Source of the DNA: Candidatus Pacearchaeota archaeon
GTDB taxonomy: Archaea > Nanobdellota > Nanobdellia > Pacearchaeales > GW2011-AR1
NCBI GenBank assembly: GCA_018303895.1
Contig: JAGVXJ010000014.1
Coordinates: 1 to 17,782, forward strand
Reading direction: 5' to 3'
DNA length: 17,782 nucleotides
The position numbers were made by a program, and so were the translations under genes. Shown here in pieces: positions 1-5,806 of this stretch; within the stretch, counting starts at the first letter, position 1; every line of letters starts with the position of its first letter. The notes under the pieces were generated by a model. It was not told the DNA's origin, ran no database searches, and saw only the letters and a list, made by a program, of their open reading frames with translations.

Positions 1-10
1 AAATGAAACG

Positions 11-430
11 ATGGTATTAGAAAAAGCAGGAAAACATCATTTTATTTTTTATATTTCAATAATATTAATTCTTTTTTTACTTGAACCCTTTGTTAAAAGT
101 ATTTTTCAAATTAACTTGCCTATTCTCGAGTTTGGATTTTTTCTCCTTGTTTTGATATTCTTGACTGACTTATTTATCTTTGTTGTTTACGGACATTCGG
201 TTATGTATTTTTTAGGCATCAATCATAAAACGGAAAATCCTATTACTCCAATAGACATTTTGTTAACCTCTTCTGCAATTATTACTACTTTCCTTCTCCC
301 AGATTTGTCAAAATTGGTTAATTCTCTTAATACTGAGTTTTCCTTCTTGTTAATCATTTTAGCCGTAATTGTAATTTATTTAATCATCTATAAGATTAAC
401 GAAAAGATTTTCCCTTTTTTGTTTCATTAA
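11..430 (+). CDS. Small multi-pass membrane protein, unknown function
   Basis: This 139-residue protein is not recognised. It is very hydrophobic. Probable membrane segments lie at about residues 10-30, 40-63 and 110-130, with a weaker one near 82-98. The loop around residues 70-80 is polar (NHKTENP), and the C-terminus is short and aromatic. No catalytic motif or signal-peptide cleavage site is visible. The start is the first ATG with a long frame; an ATG eight bases earlier opens only a five-codon frame. Its promoter, if any, is outside the window. It converges on the next small membrane-protein gene, and a nested inverted repeat lies between the two stops. Coding status is likely from length and coherent hydrophobicity; function is unknown. 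Confidence 0.6.
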   Translation: MVLEKAGKHHFIFYISIILILFLLEPFVKSIFQINLPILEFGFFLLVLIFLTDLFIFVVYGHSVMYFLGINHKTENPITPIDILLTSSAIITTFLLPDLSKLVNSLNTEFSFLLIILAVIVIYLIIYKINEKIFPFLFH

Positions 431-531
431 ATAGATAATTTGCTTCGCTCCAAAGTCGCGAAGGATTAGTTGAAATTTCATTCGACTTCGTCAGAAGTGA
501 AATTTCTGAGATAAATAGGAATATTATCTAT
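431..531. repeat. Nested inverted repeat (three-stem structure) between convergent genes
   Basis: A 9-bp outer pair, ATAGATAAT (431-439) and ATTATCTAT (523-531), encloses two hairpins. The first is CTTCGC/GCGAAG (443-448 with 458-463). The second pairs GAAATTTCA (472-480) with TGAAATTTC (498-506) and continues inward through TTC/GAA and GAC/GTC (484-486 with 490-492). It fills the gap between two convergent genes, and the right arm overlaps the stop codon of the minus-strand gene. It could be a bidirectional terminator, a structured RNA, or the remnant of a small non-autonomous mobile element. Folding was judged by eye only. Confidence 0.6.
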
Positions 532-799
532 AGTCAAGTAATGATTTTGCGAAGTAAAAACCAACTACAACAGAAACTAATGTGGAATATGTTTCTGGTA
601 CTTTTATTTGAAACAGGACCATTACTAAAAATGGGATTAAAATAAAAAACGCGAGAATATGAACTACAATGTGATAAAGGGTCAATCTTTTTTGTTTATT
701 TACCTCTCTTATTCTAAAGAAATCTTTTTTTATGTTCGGTACTTCTTTTGAGAGAGAATCAATGACTATTGTTTCTTGGGACATCTTACTTAAGGACAT
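524..799 (-). CDS. Small two-helix membrane protein, second gene of the RHH operon
   Basis: A 91-residue protein of unknown function. The first 40 residues are polar and charged and probably cytosolic. Two membrane segments follow, at about 42-65 and 71-87, and the chain ends a few residues later. A strong Shine-Dalgarno-like AGAGGAG (804-810 on the plus-strand numbering) sits a few bases upstream of the start, unlike most genes here, and supports Met1 over Met6. The gene lies 20 bases downstream of the RHH gene on the same strand, so the two are probably co-transcribed, with this second gene needing its own ribosome site. A regulator with a tiny membrane protein recalls membrane-acting toxin or holin-like pairs, but no homology supports that reading. 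Confidence 0.6.
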   Translation of the reverse strand: MSLSKMSQETIVIDSLSKEVPNIKKDFFRIREVNKQKRLTLYHIVVHILAFFILIPFLVMVLFQIKVPETYSTLVSVVVGFYFAKSLLDYR

Positions 800-819
800 T
801 TATCTCCTCTTAAATTTAA

Positions 820-1041
820 TTATCTTAGAAAAACTACTTCTTTTTCTTTTCCAGTTTTTTTATTTCTTATAATAACTTCATTTCCGGCTTCTTTTTCTAG
901 GTCTAAATATTTGGTAAGTTTTAAACTACTTCTTATAACGTCAGATATCGACGATAAATTTAAATTCTTTCTCATGTTCTCTATCTCATCTTGCGCCTCT
1001 TTAGAAATTTCAACCTGTAACCTAATCTTTTCCCGCTTCAT
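820..1041 (-). CDS. Ribbon-helix-helix transcriptional regulator
   Basis: A 73-residue protein with the CopG/Arc-like RHH layout: a short basic beta strand (residues 5-13, IRLQVEISK), a first helix (14-27) and a second helix (31-45, SISDVIRSSLKL). A charged tail of about 25 residues ends in KEKEVVFLR. RHH proteins bind DNA as dimers and commonly repress their own promoter. A TATA-like TTTATAAAT lies 22-28 bases upstream of the ATG, implying a leaderless mRNA, and overlaps one copy of a CTCATTT repeat. The gene is divergent from a ClpP-fold peptidase and probably co-transcribed with the downstream membrane protein. The fold is fairly sure; control of both directions is inferred from the repeats. 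Confidence 0.75.
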   Translation of the reverse strand: MKREKIRLQVEISKEAQDEIENMRKNLNLSSISDVIRSSLKLTKYLDLEKEAGNEVIIRNKKTGKEKEVVFLR

Positions 1042-1042
1042 A

Positions 1043-1120
1043 AAATGAGGAATTATTACTCATTTATAAATGTTTCTTCACTCATTTATAACTATTCTTA
1101 TTCCGATTTTAACTCATTTG
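1043..1120. promoter_or_regulatory. Repeated CTCATTT operator between divergent RHH and peptidase genes
   Basis: ACTCATTTATAA occurs at 1058-1069 and 1080-1091, and ACTCATTTG at 1112-1120. An inverted copy, AAATGAG, lies at 1043-1049 next to the RHH start codon. The direct copies are 22 and 32 bp apart, close to two and three helical turns, so they fall on one DNA face. The first copy overlaps the TATA-like box of the RHH gene, and the third ends just before that of the peptidase gene. This pattern fits cooperative binding of an RHH repressor controlling both directions. Confidence 0.6.
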
Positions 1121-1125
1121 AAAAA

Positions 1126-1135
1126 TTTTAAATAT
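1126..1135 (+). promoter_or_regulatory. TATA-like box of the ClpP-fold peptidase gene
   Basis: TTTTAAATAT lies about 21-30 bases before the ATG at 1156, the spacing expected for an archaeal TATA box of a leaderless transcript. No Shine-Dalgarno sequence precedes the start. Confidence 0.5.
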
Positions 1136-1155
1136 CTAATAATTTAATCTTTTAG

Positions 1156-1926
1156 ATGGTAGAAGATGATGTTGTGAAATTACTTTTTGAGTTAGAAGGA
1201 TATTTTAAAAAAAGAGTTTTTGTAATCCAATATAATCCAATTATTGAAAAGGGCATCGATTTAAACGATGAAGTGTACATAGAGTATTTTATACAAGAAA
1301 TTTTAAAAAAAGAAAATGTTCGTCATTGTGTTATAATTTTTAATGGATTTGGGGGAGATTTAAGAACGGCTATTTTATGTTCTTCTCTCTTACGAAAGAA
1401 TTTAGATTATTATTCTTGTTTTGTTCCTTCAGTAATCGGTTCTTCACTTTGTTATTTTGCTTTACAAGCTAATCAATTAATTGTTGGTCAAAAATCTATT
1501 TTAACCCAAATCGATCCCCTAATCGAACATAGGGGAGAATTATTAAGGGCGATTAAAAATCTTACAAATATGGATGGGGAAATAAGAAAAAAAGCGCATA
1601 ATGCAATTAGCTATAATATTGAAATTTTAAAGAAGATTTTAAAGAAAGGAAAATTACTTAGTAGAGAATGTTTTTCTGGAAGGAATGAAATAAATATTCA
1701 TGAACTTGAAAGAATAATCAATCTTTTTATGGGAAAAGAACTTCATGAAAGTGGATTAAGAATTAAGGAGTTATGTAATTTAAAAATCAGTTTAAGGATT
1801 GAGAGTCCCGAGATAATCTCTCTTGCAAATAAAGTATTATCTTTGTGTCGAGAGGAACTTTTTGATATGGATAATGATAATCGATTGATCATTCAAACAA
1901 CTAAAGGAGGTTACTTTTTTCAGTAG
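1156..1926 (+). CDS. ClpP-fold serine peptidase (serine dehydrogenase proteinase type)
   Basis: A 256-residue protein with the ClpP/crotonase-fold peptidase pattern of the serine dehydrogenase proteinase family. Residues 58-68 (CVIIFNGFGGD) match the strand and glycine loop that form the oxyanion region. Residues 91-103 contain GSS in the position of the family's SAG nucleophile motif, making Ser96 the best catalytic candidate. LTQIDP (116-121) matches the conserved segment after it, usually LGPIDP. The C-terminal 100 residues are helical and charged, with no membrane segment, unlike bacterial SppA. No chaperone ATPase is adjacent, so it may act alone. It is divergent from an RHH gene, sharing repeated operator-like sequences. 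The fold is confident; activity and substrate are unknown. Confidence 0.7.
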   Translation: MVEDDVVKLLFELEGYFKKRVFVIQYNPIIEKGIDLNDEVYIEYFIQEILKKENVRHCVIIFNGFGGDLRTAILCSSLLRKNLDYYSCFVPSVIGSSLCYFALQANQLIVGQKSILTQIDPLIEHRGELLRAIKNLTNMDGEIRKKAHNAISYNIEILKKILKKGKLLSRECFSGRNEINIHELERIINLFMGKELHESGLRIKELCNLKISLRIESPEIISLANKVLSLCREELFDMDNDNRLIIQTTKGGYFFQ

Positions 1927-1957
1927 TATTTCTTCTTCCCCGCATTCTTCCAAAAAA

Positions 1958-2209
1958 TTATCTCTCGTAAATATTTTTTCTGTGTCCTGCTTTGATTACC
2001 CGGAGAATATTGGTTGTTTTGTCAATGTCAATAATTAAACGATAATCTCCGATTCTTAATTTGAAACCTGAAATTTCTTCGAGATGTTCTAAAAAATGAA
2101 AAGGATTTTCTTTGCATTGCTGAAGTTTATTCCAAATTCTCTCTTTTATTTCTTTCTCGAGGGTATTTATGAAATGCAACGCCTCTTTTTCAAAAATTAT
2201 CTGATACAT
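1958..2209 (-). CDS. RelE/ParE-family toxin of a type II toxin-antitoxin pair
   Basis: An 83-residue protein with the compact RelE fold pattern. An N-terminal strand (YQIIFEKEA) is followed by two helices (about 10-37), then the signature strand block: FKLRIGDYRLIIDID (49-63) and ILRVIKAGHRKNIY (68-81). RelE-type toxins usually cut mRNA in the ribosome, and ParE relatives poison gyrase. The basic residues in LRIGDYR and GHRKNIY suit the RelE side, but that is inference. It starts 2 bases after the stop of the upstream antitoxin gene, so translation is coupled. Length is typical and no truncation is seen. Confidence 0.85.
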   Translation of the reverse strand: MYQIIFEKEALHFINTLEKEIKERIWNKLQQCKENPFHFLEHLEEISGFKLRIGDYRLIIDIDKTTNILRVIKAGHRKNIYER

Positions 2210-2211
2210 TA

Positions 2212-2457
2212 TTACAAGCCAAGAATTTTCTTAGCCTCGCTTTCAGTATAGAATTCACCTTTTTTAATTCTTTCTCGGGCTTCTTTGATTTCCAGAATTG
2301 TTTTTTGGCTAAGTTTTGGTTCTTTCTCACAGGTTTTAACTAAATGAATTAATTTTCTAACTAATTCGTCGTAGCTTTCATTTTTATATTGCCTAAAAAA
2401 ATCAAGTTCACTTTTTGTATTCGGATTTATTCTAATTGTTGTTTGTTCTGTCTCCAT
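2212..2457 (-). CDS. Antitoxin with ribbon-helix-helix-like N-terminus, partner of the RelE toxin
   Basis: An 81-residue protein directly upstream of the toxin gene on the same strand, the usual antitoxin-first order. Residues 5-10 (QTTIRI) look like the DNA-contacting strand of an RHH domain, followed by two helices (about 12-22 and 26-44). The C-terminal half (45-81) is charged and contains KKGEFYTESEAKKILG, typical of the tail that wraps RelE-type toxins. A TATA-like TTTAAATATA lies about 21-28 bases upstream, giving a leaderless start, and an inverted repeat TATAC-TTCT-GTATA overlaps the start codon. Autorepression is likely from the operator position. Confidence 0.78.
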   Translation of the reverse strand: METEQTTIRINPNTKSELDFFRQYKNESYDELVRKLIHLVKTCEKEPKLSQKTILEIKEARERIKKGEFYTESEAKKILGL

Positions 2458-2485
2458 ATACTTCTGTATACAAAGGTATATTTAA
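2457..2485 (-). promoter_or_regulatory. Promoter and operator of the RHH/RelE pair
   Basis: TATACTTCTGTATA (2457-2470) is an inverted repeat on top of the antitoxin start, and a third GTATA lies at 2476-2480. It runs into the TATA-like box, which reads TTTAAATATA on the minus strand (2478-2486). A repressor bound here would cover both the box and the transcription start. Confidence 0.5.
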
Positions 2486-2520
2486 ATCTTTCCATCTGTT
2501 GTGAGCAACTCAAACTAATT

Positions 2521-3720
2521 TTATTCTTTCCAATTCTTTTCACATTCCCCCAAGAAACTTTCAAACTTCCCTTCTTTGATTTTTTCTCTCGCTGTTTCAA
2601 TTAATTTTTGTAGAAAATAAATATTATGGAATGTTTTTCCGACGGCTTCGTCGTTCGTGAGTTGGTATCTTATGAAAGCTCGAGAGTAATTTTTGCATAC
2701 AAAGCAATTGCAGTTTTTATCTAAAGGTTCTTTGCTGAATTCATATTCTTTTTTCATAATTCTTAGTTTTCCCTCTGATGTGAAAAGCATTCCTCTTCTC
2801 GCGTTTTGAGTTGGCATTCGTGAATCGAAAATATCTATTCCGTATGAAATGGATTTTAGTATTTCAAGTGGGTCTCCAATTCCCATTAGATAAATTGGTT
2901 TGTCTTTTGGAATAAGTTTTTTCATTTGTTCGACAATTTTGAATTCTTCTTCTCGTGTTTCTCCTAAACCAAAACCGCCGATTGAATATCCGTCGAAATT
3001 TAGTTTGATTAAATCTTCTGCTGATTTTTTTCTTAAGTCTTCGTAAATTCCGCCCTGAATAATTCCGAAAAGCATTTGTCTGTTTTTTTCTGGAAGATCT
3101 TTTTGCAGTTCATCATGGTGCTTTTTGCATCTTTCTGCCCAAAGTGAGGTTTTTCTTACTGCTTCAGCAATTTCTTCTTTTGAATGATTATACATTGGCA
3201 TTGTATCAAGGCACATTGCAACGTCGCTGTTTATATCTAATTGGATTTCCATATCTTTTTCTGGTGTTATAAATAATTTTTCTCCAGAGATTGGATTTTT
3301 AAAATGAACACCTTTGTCGTTTGATTTAATGTAAATTCTTGGTGAATACATTTGGAAACCGCCTGAATCTGTGAAGTTTATTCCTTTATGATTCATGAAA
3401 TTTCTTATTCCTCCGAATTTTTTAATTATTTCAGAGCCGTTTCTTAAATATAAAATTAAAGCATTTGAGATAACTGTTTTTATTCCGATTTCTTGTAAAT
3501 CTTCTGAGGATAAACTTTTTACAACTCCGCGGGTTGCGACTGGCATGAAAAAAGGGGTTTCAACTTTTCCTGATTTCGTTGAAAGAATTCCAACTCGTGC
3601 TTTAGAAAATTTCGATTTTTCTATTATTTTGAAAATTTCTTTATGAGAATTTTGCATCTCTTCTGGCTTTGCAAAGTTTTCTTTGGTTTTTTTATCGAGT
3701 GCAATTATGGTGAAGGACAT
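2521..3720 (-). CDS. tgt: tRNA-guanine transglycosylase, bacterial/eukaryotic type
   Basis: Exchanges a guanine in tRNA for a 7-deazaguanine base. With the start at 3720 it has 399 residues, against about 375 in E. coli. TDSGGFQ (117-123) carries the general acid/base Asp118. Asp172 (SDVAMCLD) is the base-recognition aspartate, and FDSRMPTQNARRG has nucleophile Asp299. Cys337, Cys339, Cys342 and His365 form the zinc site. The domain is of the bacterial/QTRT1 type and lacks the PUA-bearing tail of archaeal TgtA. The pocket is altered: DTM replaces bacterial DEC after Asp172, and GGFGLGE replaces GGLAVGE. An upstream ATG at 3780 extends the frame, but a TATA-like TTATATAA (3741-3748) 21-28 bases before 3720 favours 3720. 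A start at 3657 would fit the family length best. It lies between two TA pairs, suggesting acquisition. Confidence 0.9.
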   Translation of the reverse strand: MSFTIIALDKKTKENFAKPEEMQNSHKEIFKIIEKSKFSKARVGILSTKSGKVETPFFMPVATRGVVKSLSSEDLQEIGIKTVISNALILYLRNGSEIIKKFGGIRNFMNHKGINFTDSGGFQMYSPRIYIKSNDKGVHFKNPISGEKLFITPEKDMEIQLDINSDVAMCLDTMPMYNHSKEEIAEAVRKTSLWAERCKKHHDELQKDLPEKNRQMLFGIIQGGIYEDLRKKSAEDLIKLNFDGYSIGGFGLGETREEEFKIVEQMKKLIPKDKPIYLMGIGDPLEILKSISYGIDIFDSRMPTQNARRGMLFTSEGKLRIMKKEYEFSKEPLDKNCNCFVCKNYSRAFIRYQLTNDEAVGKTFHNIYFLQKLIETAREKIKEGKFESFLGECEKNWKE

Positions 3721-3740
3721 GAAAATTCTCGGGTTTTTGG

Positions 3741-3820
3741 TTATATAAACCTGTCTTTCGAAACATTTAAATACTATCAATTGATAATATAATCAACTGA
3801 TAAACAGATAATTATCTAAA
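3741..3820. promoter_or_regulatory. Divergent promoter region of tgt and the second TA pair, with tandem palindromes
   Basis: TTATATAA (3741-3748) serves tgt on the minus strand. On the plus strand TAATATAA (3785-3792) is the TATA candidate for the antitoxin at 3821. Three palindromic elements surround it: TATCAATTGATA (3775-3786, perfect), the related ATCAACTGATA (3792-3802), and AGATAATTATCT (3806-3817, perfect), which ends 3 bases before the start codon. They are likely operators for the winged-helix antitoxin. Confidence 0.55.
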
Positions 3821-4105
3821 ATGGAAACACAAGAAATGAAATTTAATATTGAAGAAATAATTACTCGAAGTCCGAGACTTGAAACTGTTGTTATGGTTGA
3901 AAAATTCATAAAAGAAAATTCTGGAGAATTCAAAAAAACAGAATTGTTTCAGAAACTTCCGAAGAAAATGATGTGGGGAACATTTAATGTAATTCTTCAG
4001 TATCTTGAAGACAGCAATAAAATTGGAATGGATAAAGAAGGTTTTATAGTTTACCTTTGGAATCCAGAATTAATAAAAAAACTTTCTGGAAGAAAGAGGT
4101 ACTAA
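3821..4105 (+). CDS. Winged-helix DNA-binding antitoxin, partner of a RelE-like toxin
   Basis: A 94-residue protein resembling the winged-helix regulators that precede RelE-like toxins in many archaea. Residues 15-30 (RSPRLETVVMVEKFIK) form the first helix, 37-45 a second, 46-66 (LPKKMMWGTFNVILQYLED) the recognition helix region, and 68-82 (KIGMDKEGFIVYLWN) the beta wing. Antitoxin identity rests on gene order (one base between its stop and the toxin start), size and family recall. Palindromes immediately upstream suggest it binds its own promoter. Confidence 0.72.
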   Translation: METQEMKFNIEEIITRSPRLETVVMVEKFIKENSGEFKKTELFQKLPKKMMWGTFNVILQYLEDSNKIGMDKEGFIVYLWNPELIKKLSGRKRY

Positions 4106-4106
4106 A

Positions 4107-4439
4107 ATGTCTTTTGCCAAACCTTCTGATGAAGTGACTTTTATCGACGAGAAAACTGAAAATGCTTTTGATTCTCTTTCAGAAGAAGATTGGTTAAAGA
4201 AATCTATTCGAAAAGCGATAGCTAATTTGAAAGAAAATGCATTTTGTGGAGAGAAAATACGAAAAGAATTAATTCCAAAAGAATACATTAAGAAATATAA
4301 TATAGATAACTTATTTTGGTATCCTCTTCCAAATGGTTGGAGATTAGTTTATTCTGTGCTGACGAATCATGTCGAAATTCTTGCAGTTATAATTGAATAC
4401 TTTGATCATAAAAATTACGAAAAAAGATTTAACTATTAA
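4107..4439 (+). CDS. RelE-like toxin (archaeal family)
   Basis: A 110-residue protein matching the archaeal RelE/ParE-like toxin pattern. A helical N-terminal part (about 16-58) includes ENAFCGEKI and is followed by YIKKYNIDNLFWYPL (60-74), then the core strands LPNGWRLVYSV (74-84) and VEILAVIIEYFDHKNYEKRF (89-108). Arg79, Tyr104 and Arg107 occupy positions where RelE relatives carry RNA-contacting residues, judged by eye. It follows the winged-helix gene with a one-base gap. It is longer than the other RelE protein in the window and clearly of a different subfamily, so the two pairs are not recent duplicates. Confidence 0.8.
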   Translation: MSFAKPSDEVTFIDEKTENAFDSLSEEDWLKKSIRKAIANLKENAFCGEKIRKELIPKEYIKKYNIDNLFWYPLPNGWRLVYSVLTNHVEILAVIIEYFDHKNYEKRFNY

Positions 4440-4449
4440 ACCAAAATCC

Positions 4450-4456
4450 TTTTAAT
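4450..4456 (+). promoter_or_regulatory. TATA-like box of aspS
   Basis: TTTTAAT (4450-4456) lies 22-28 bases before the aspS ATG, with no Shine-Dalgarno sequence between. A leaderless transcript is likely. The match to a TATA consensus is moderate. Confidence 0.4.
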
Positions 4457-4477
4457 CTTTGATTTTCTGGTTTTGCT

Positions 4478-5806
4478 ATGACTGAATATAAAAATCCAAT
4501 TGATTTTGTTGAGTTATCTAAAAAACGAAGTTATGTAAAAGATGTTTTTTCAGAAAAGAAAGAGAAGGTTGAAATTGTTGGTTGGGTTCATGATATTCGT
4601 GCTTTGGGTAAAATTAAGTTTTTAGTTTTGCGAGATATCTCAGGGATAATCCAGGTTACTGCAGTAAAAGGTTACGTTTCCGACGAGATATTTGAAAAAA
4701 TAAGCAAGGTTTCTCGAGAATCAGTTGTTTATATTAAAGGAAAAGTTGCGGACTCAAAACAGGCGCCAGGTGGAAAAGAAATTATTCCTGAAGAATTTTT
4801 GGAATTTGCTCATGCGGAAGATTTGCCGATTGATGTTTCTGATTTCTCAAAAACCGAGTTGCCAAAAAGATTGGATTACCGATTTTTAGATTTACACCGA
4901 AGAAAGATTCAGGCAATTTTCAAAATTCAAAGTACTCTCCTTCAGGCTTATCACGAGTTTATGACAAATGAGGGCGCTTTAGAAGCGCAATTTCCGTCGA
5001 TAATTGGTTCTTCTAGTGAAGGCGGGACTGAATTATTTGAAGCAAAATATTTTGAAAAGAAAGCATTCCTTTCTCAGAGCTGTCAGTTATACAAACAAAT
5101 GCTGGCTTGTTCTATGGAAAAAGTTTTCGCAGTTTTTACAGTTTGGAGAGCAGAAAAACACAACACTATTCGACATTTAAATGAAGCGAGACAATTCGAT
5201 TATGAACAAGCATTTGCCGACGAGTTTGTTGTCATGGATGTTCTTGGTCGGGGTGTTCAATTTATGGTTAAGAAAGTTCTTGAACTTAACAAAGAAGATT
5301 TGAATTTACTTGAAGTTAAATTAGAAATTCCTAAAACAAAATATTTGACTTTTGCTGAAGTTGTTGAGCTGTGTAAGAAGCATAAAGTTCACGTCGGGAA
5401 AGATGACTTGTCTGGTGAATCAGAAAAAATGCTTGGCGAATTATTTCCCGAGACAATTGTTTTTGTTCATGACTGGCCTCTTGCTGGAAAAACGTTTTAT
5501 ATTATGCCTAAAGAAGGTAAAAATGGCGAAGAACTTTCTCGAGGTTTTGATGTAATATACAAAGGTATGGAAATTTCTTCTGGCGGACAAAGAATTCATC
5601 TTCCTGAACTGCTAATTGAAAGACTAAAAGTGAAAGGATTAAACCCAAAAGATTTCAAAGCTTATATCGATAGCTTTAGATTTGGTGCTCCACCCCATTC
5701 TGGATTTGGAATTGGACTTGAAAGATTGACTATGCTGATTTTGGGATTGAACAATATTCGAGAAGCTGTTTTATTCCCAAGAGATAGAGACAGACTTACT
5801 CCGTAA
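4478..5806 (+). CDS. aspS: Aspartyl-tRNA synthetase, archaeal type, probably non-discriminating (Asp/Asn)
   Basis: Class II synthetase charging tRNA with aspartate, 442 residues, close to archaeal AspRS length. The N-terminal OB fold (about 30-115) binds the anticodon. The catalytic core follows, with a class II motif 2 (VWRAEKHNTIRHLNE), SSSEGGTELF, LSQSCQLYKQ, the aspartate-site stretch GMEISSGGQRIH, and motif 3 (GFGIGLERL) near the C-terminus, which ends FPRDRDRLTP. The OB fold reads GWVH with His38 and QAPGGKE with Pro97. In the Thermococcus enzyme these align to Trp26 and Lys85, the residues reported to restrict it to tRNA-Asp; His and Pro are typical of non-discriminating enzymes. gatC and gatA in the same window fit that role. 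Its stop directly abuts the stop of the opposing gene. Confidence 0.95.
   Translation: MTEYKNPIDFVELSKKRSYVKDVFSEKKEKVEIVGWVHDIRALGKIKFLVLRDISGIIQVTAVKGYVSDEIFEKISKVSRESVVYIKGKVADSKQAPGGKEIIPEEFLEFAHAEDLPIDVSDFSKTELPKRLDYRFLDLHRRKIQAIFKIQSTLLQAYHEFMTNEGALEAQFPSIIGSSSEGGTELFEAKYFEKKAFLSQSCQLYKQMLACSMEKVFAVFTVWRAEKHNTIRHLNEARQFDYEQAFADEFVVMDVLGRGVQFMVKKVLELNKEDLNLLEVKLEIPKTKYLTFAEVVELCKKHKVHVGKDDLSGESEKMLGELFPETIVFVHDWPLAGKTFYIMPKEGKNGEELSRGFDVIYKGMEISSGGQRIHLPELLIERLKVKGLNPKDFKAYIDSFRFGAPPHSGFGIGLERLTMLILGLNNIREAVLFPRDRDRLTP

Noticed and set aside
1058..1120. Possible CRISPR-like repeats
   Set aside because: The repeat core is only 8-12 bases, with spacers of 10-23 bases; this fits operators, not a CRISPR array, and no cas gene is present.
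2389..2604. 71-residue plus-strand open frame across the antitoxin and tgt 3' end
   Set aside because: It overlaps two well-supported minus-strand genes and their promoter, and its Cys/Leu/Phe-rich sequence has no domain-like pattern.
3721..3780. Upstream ATG at 3780 extending tgt by 20 residues
   Set aside because: The tgt TATA-like box (3741-3748) lies within this extension and is correctly spaced for a leaderless start at 3720, and bacterial TGT proteins have no such extension.
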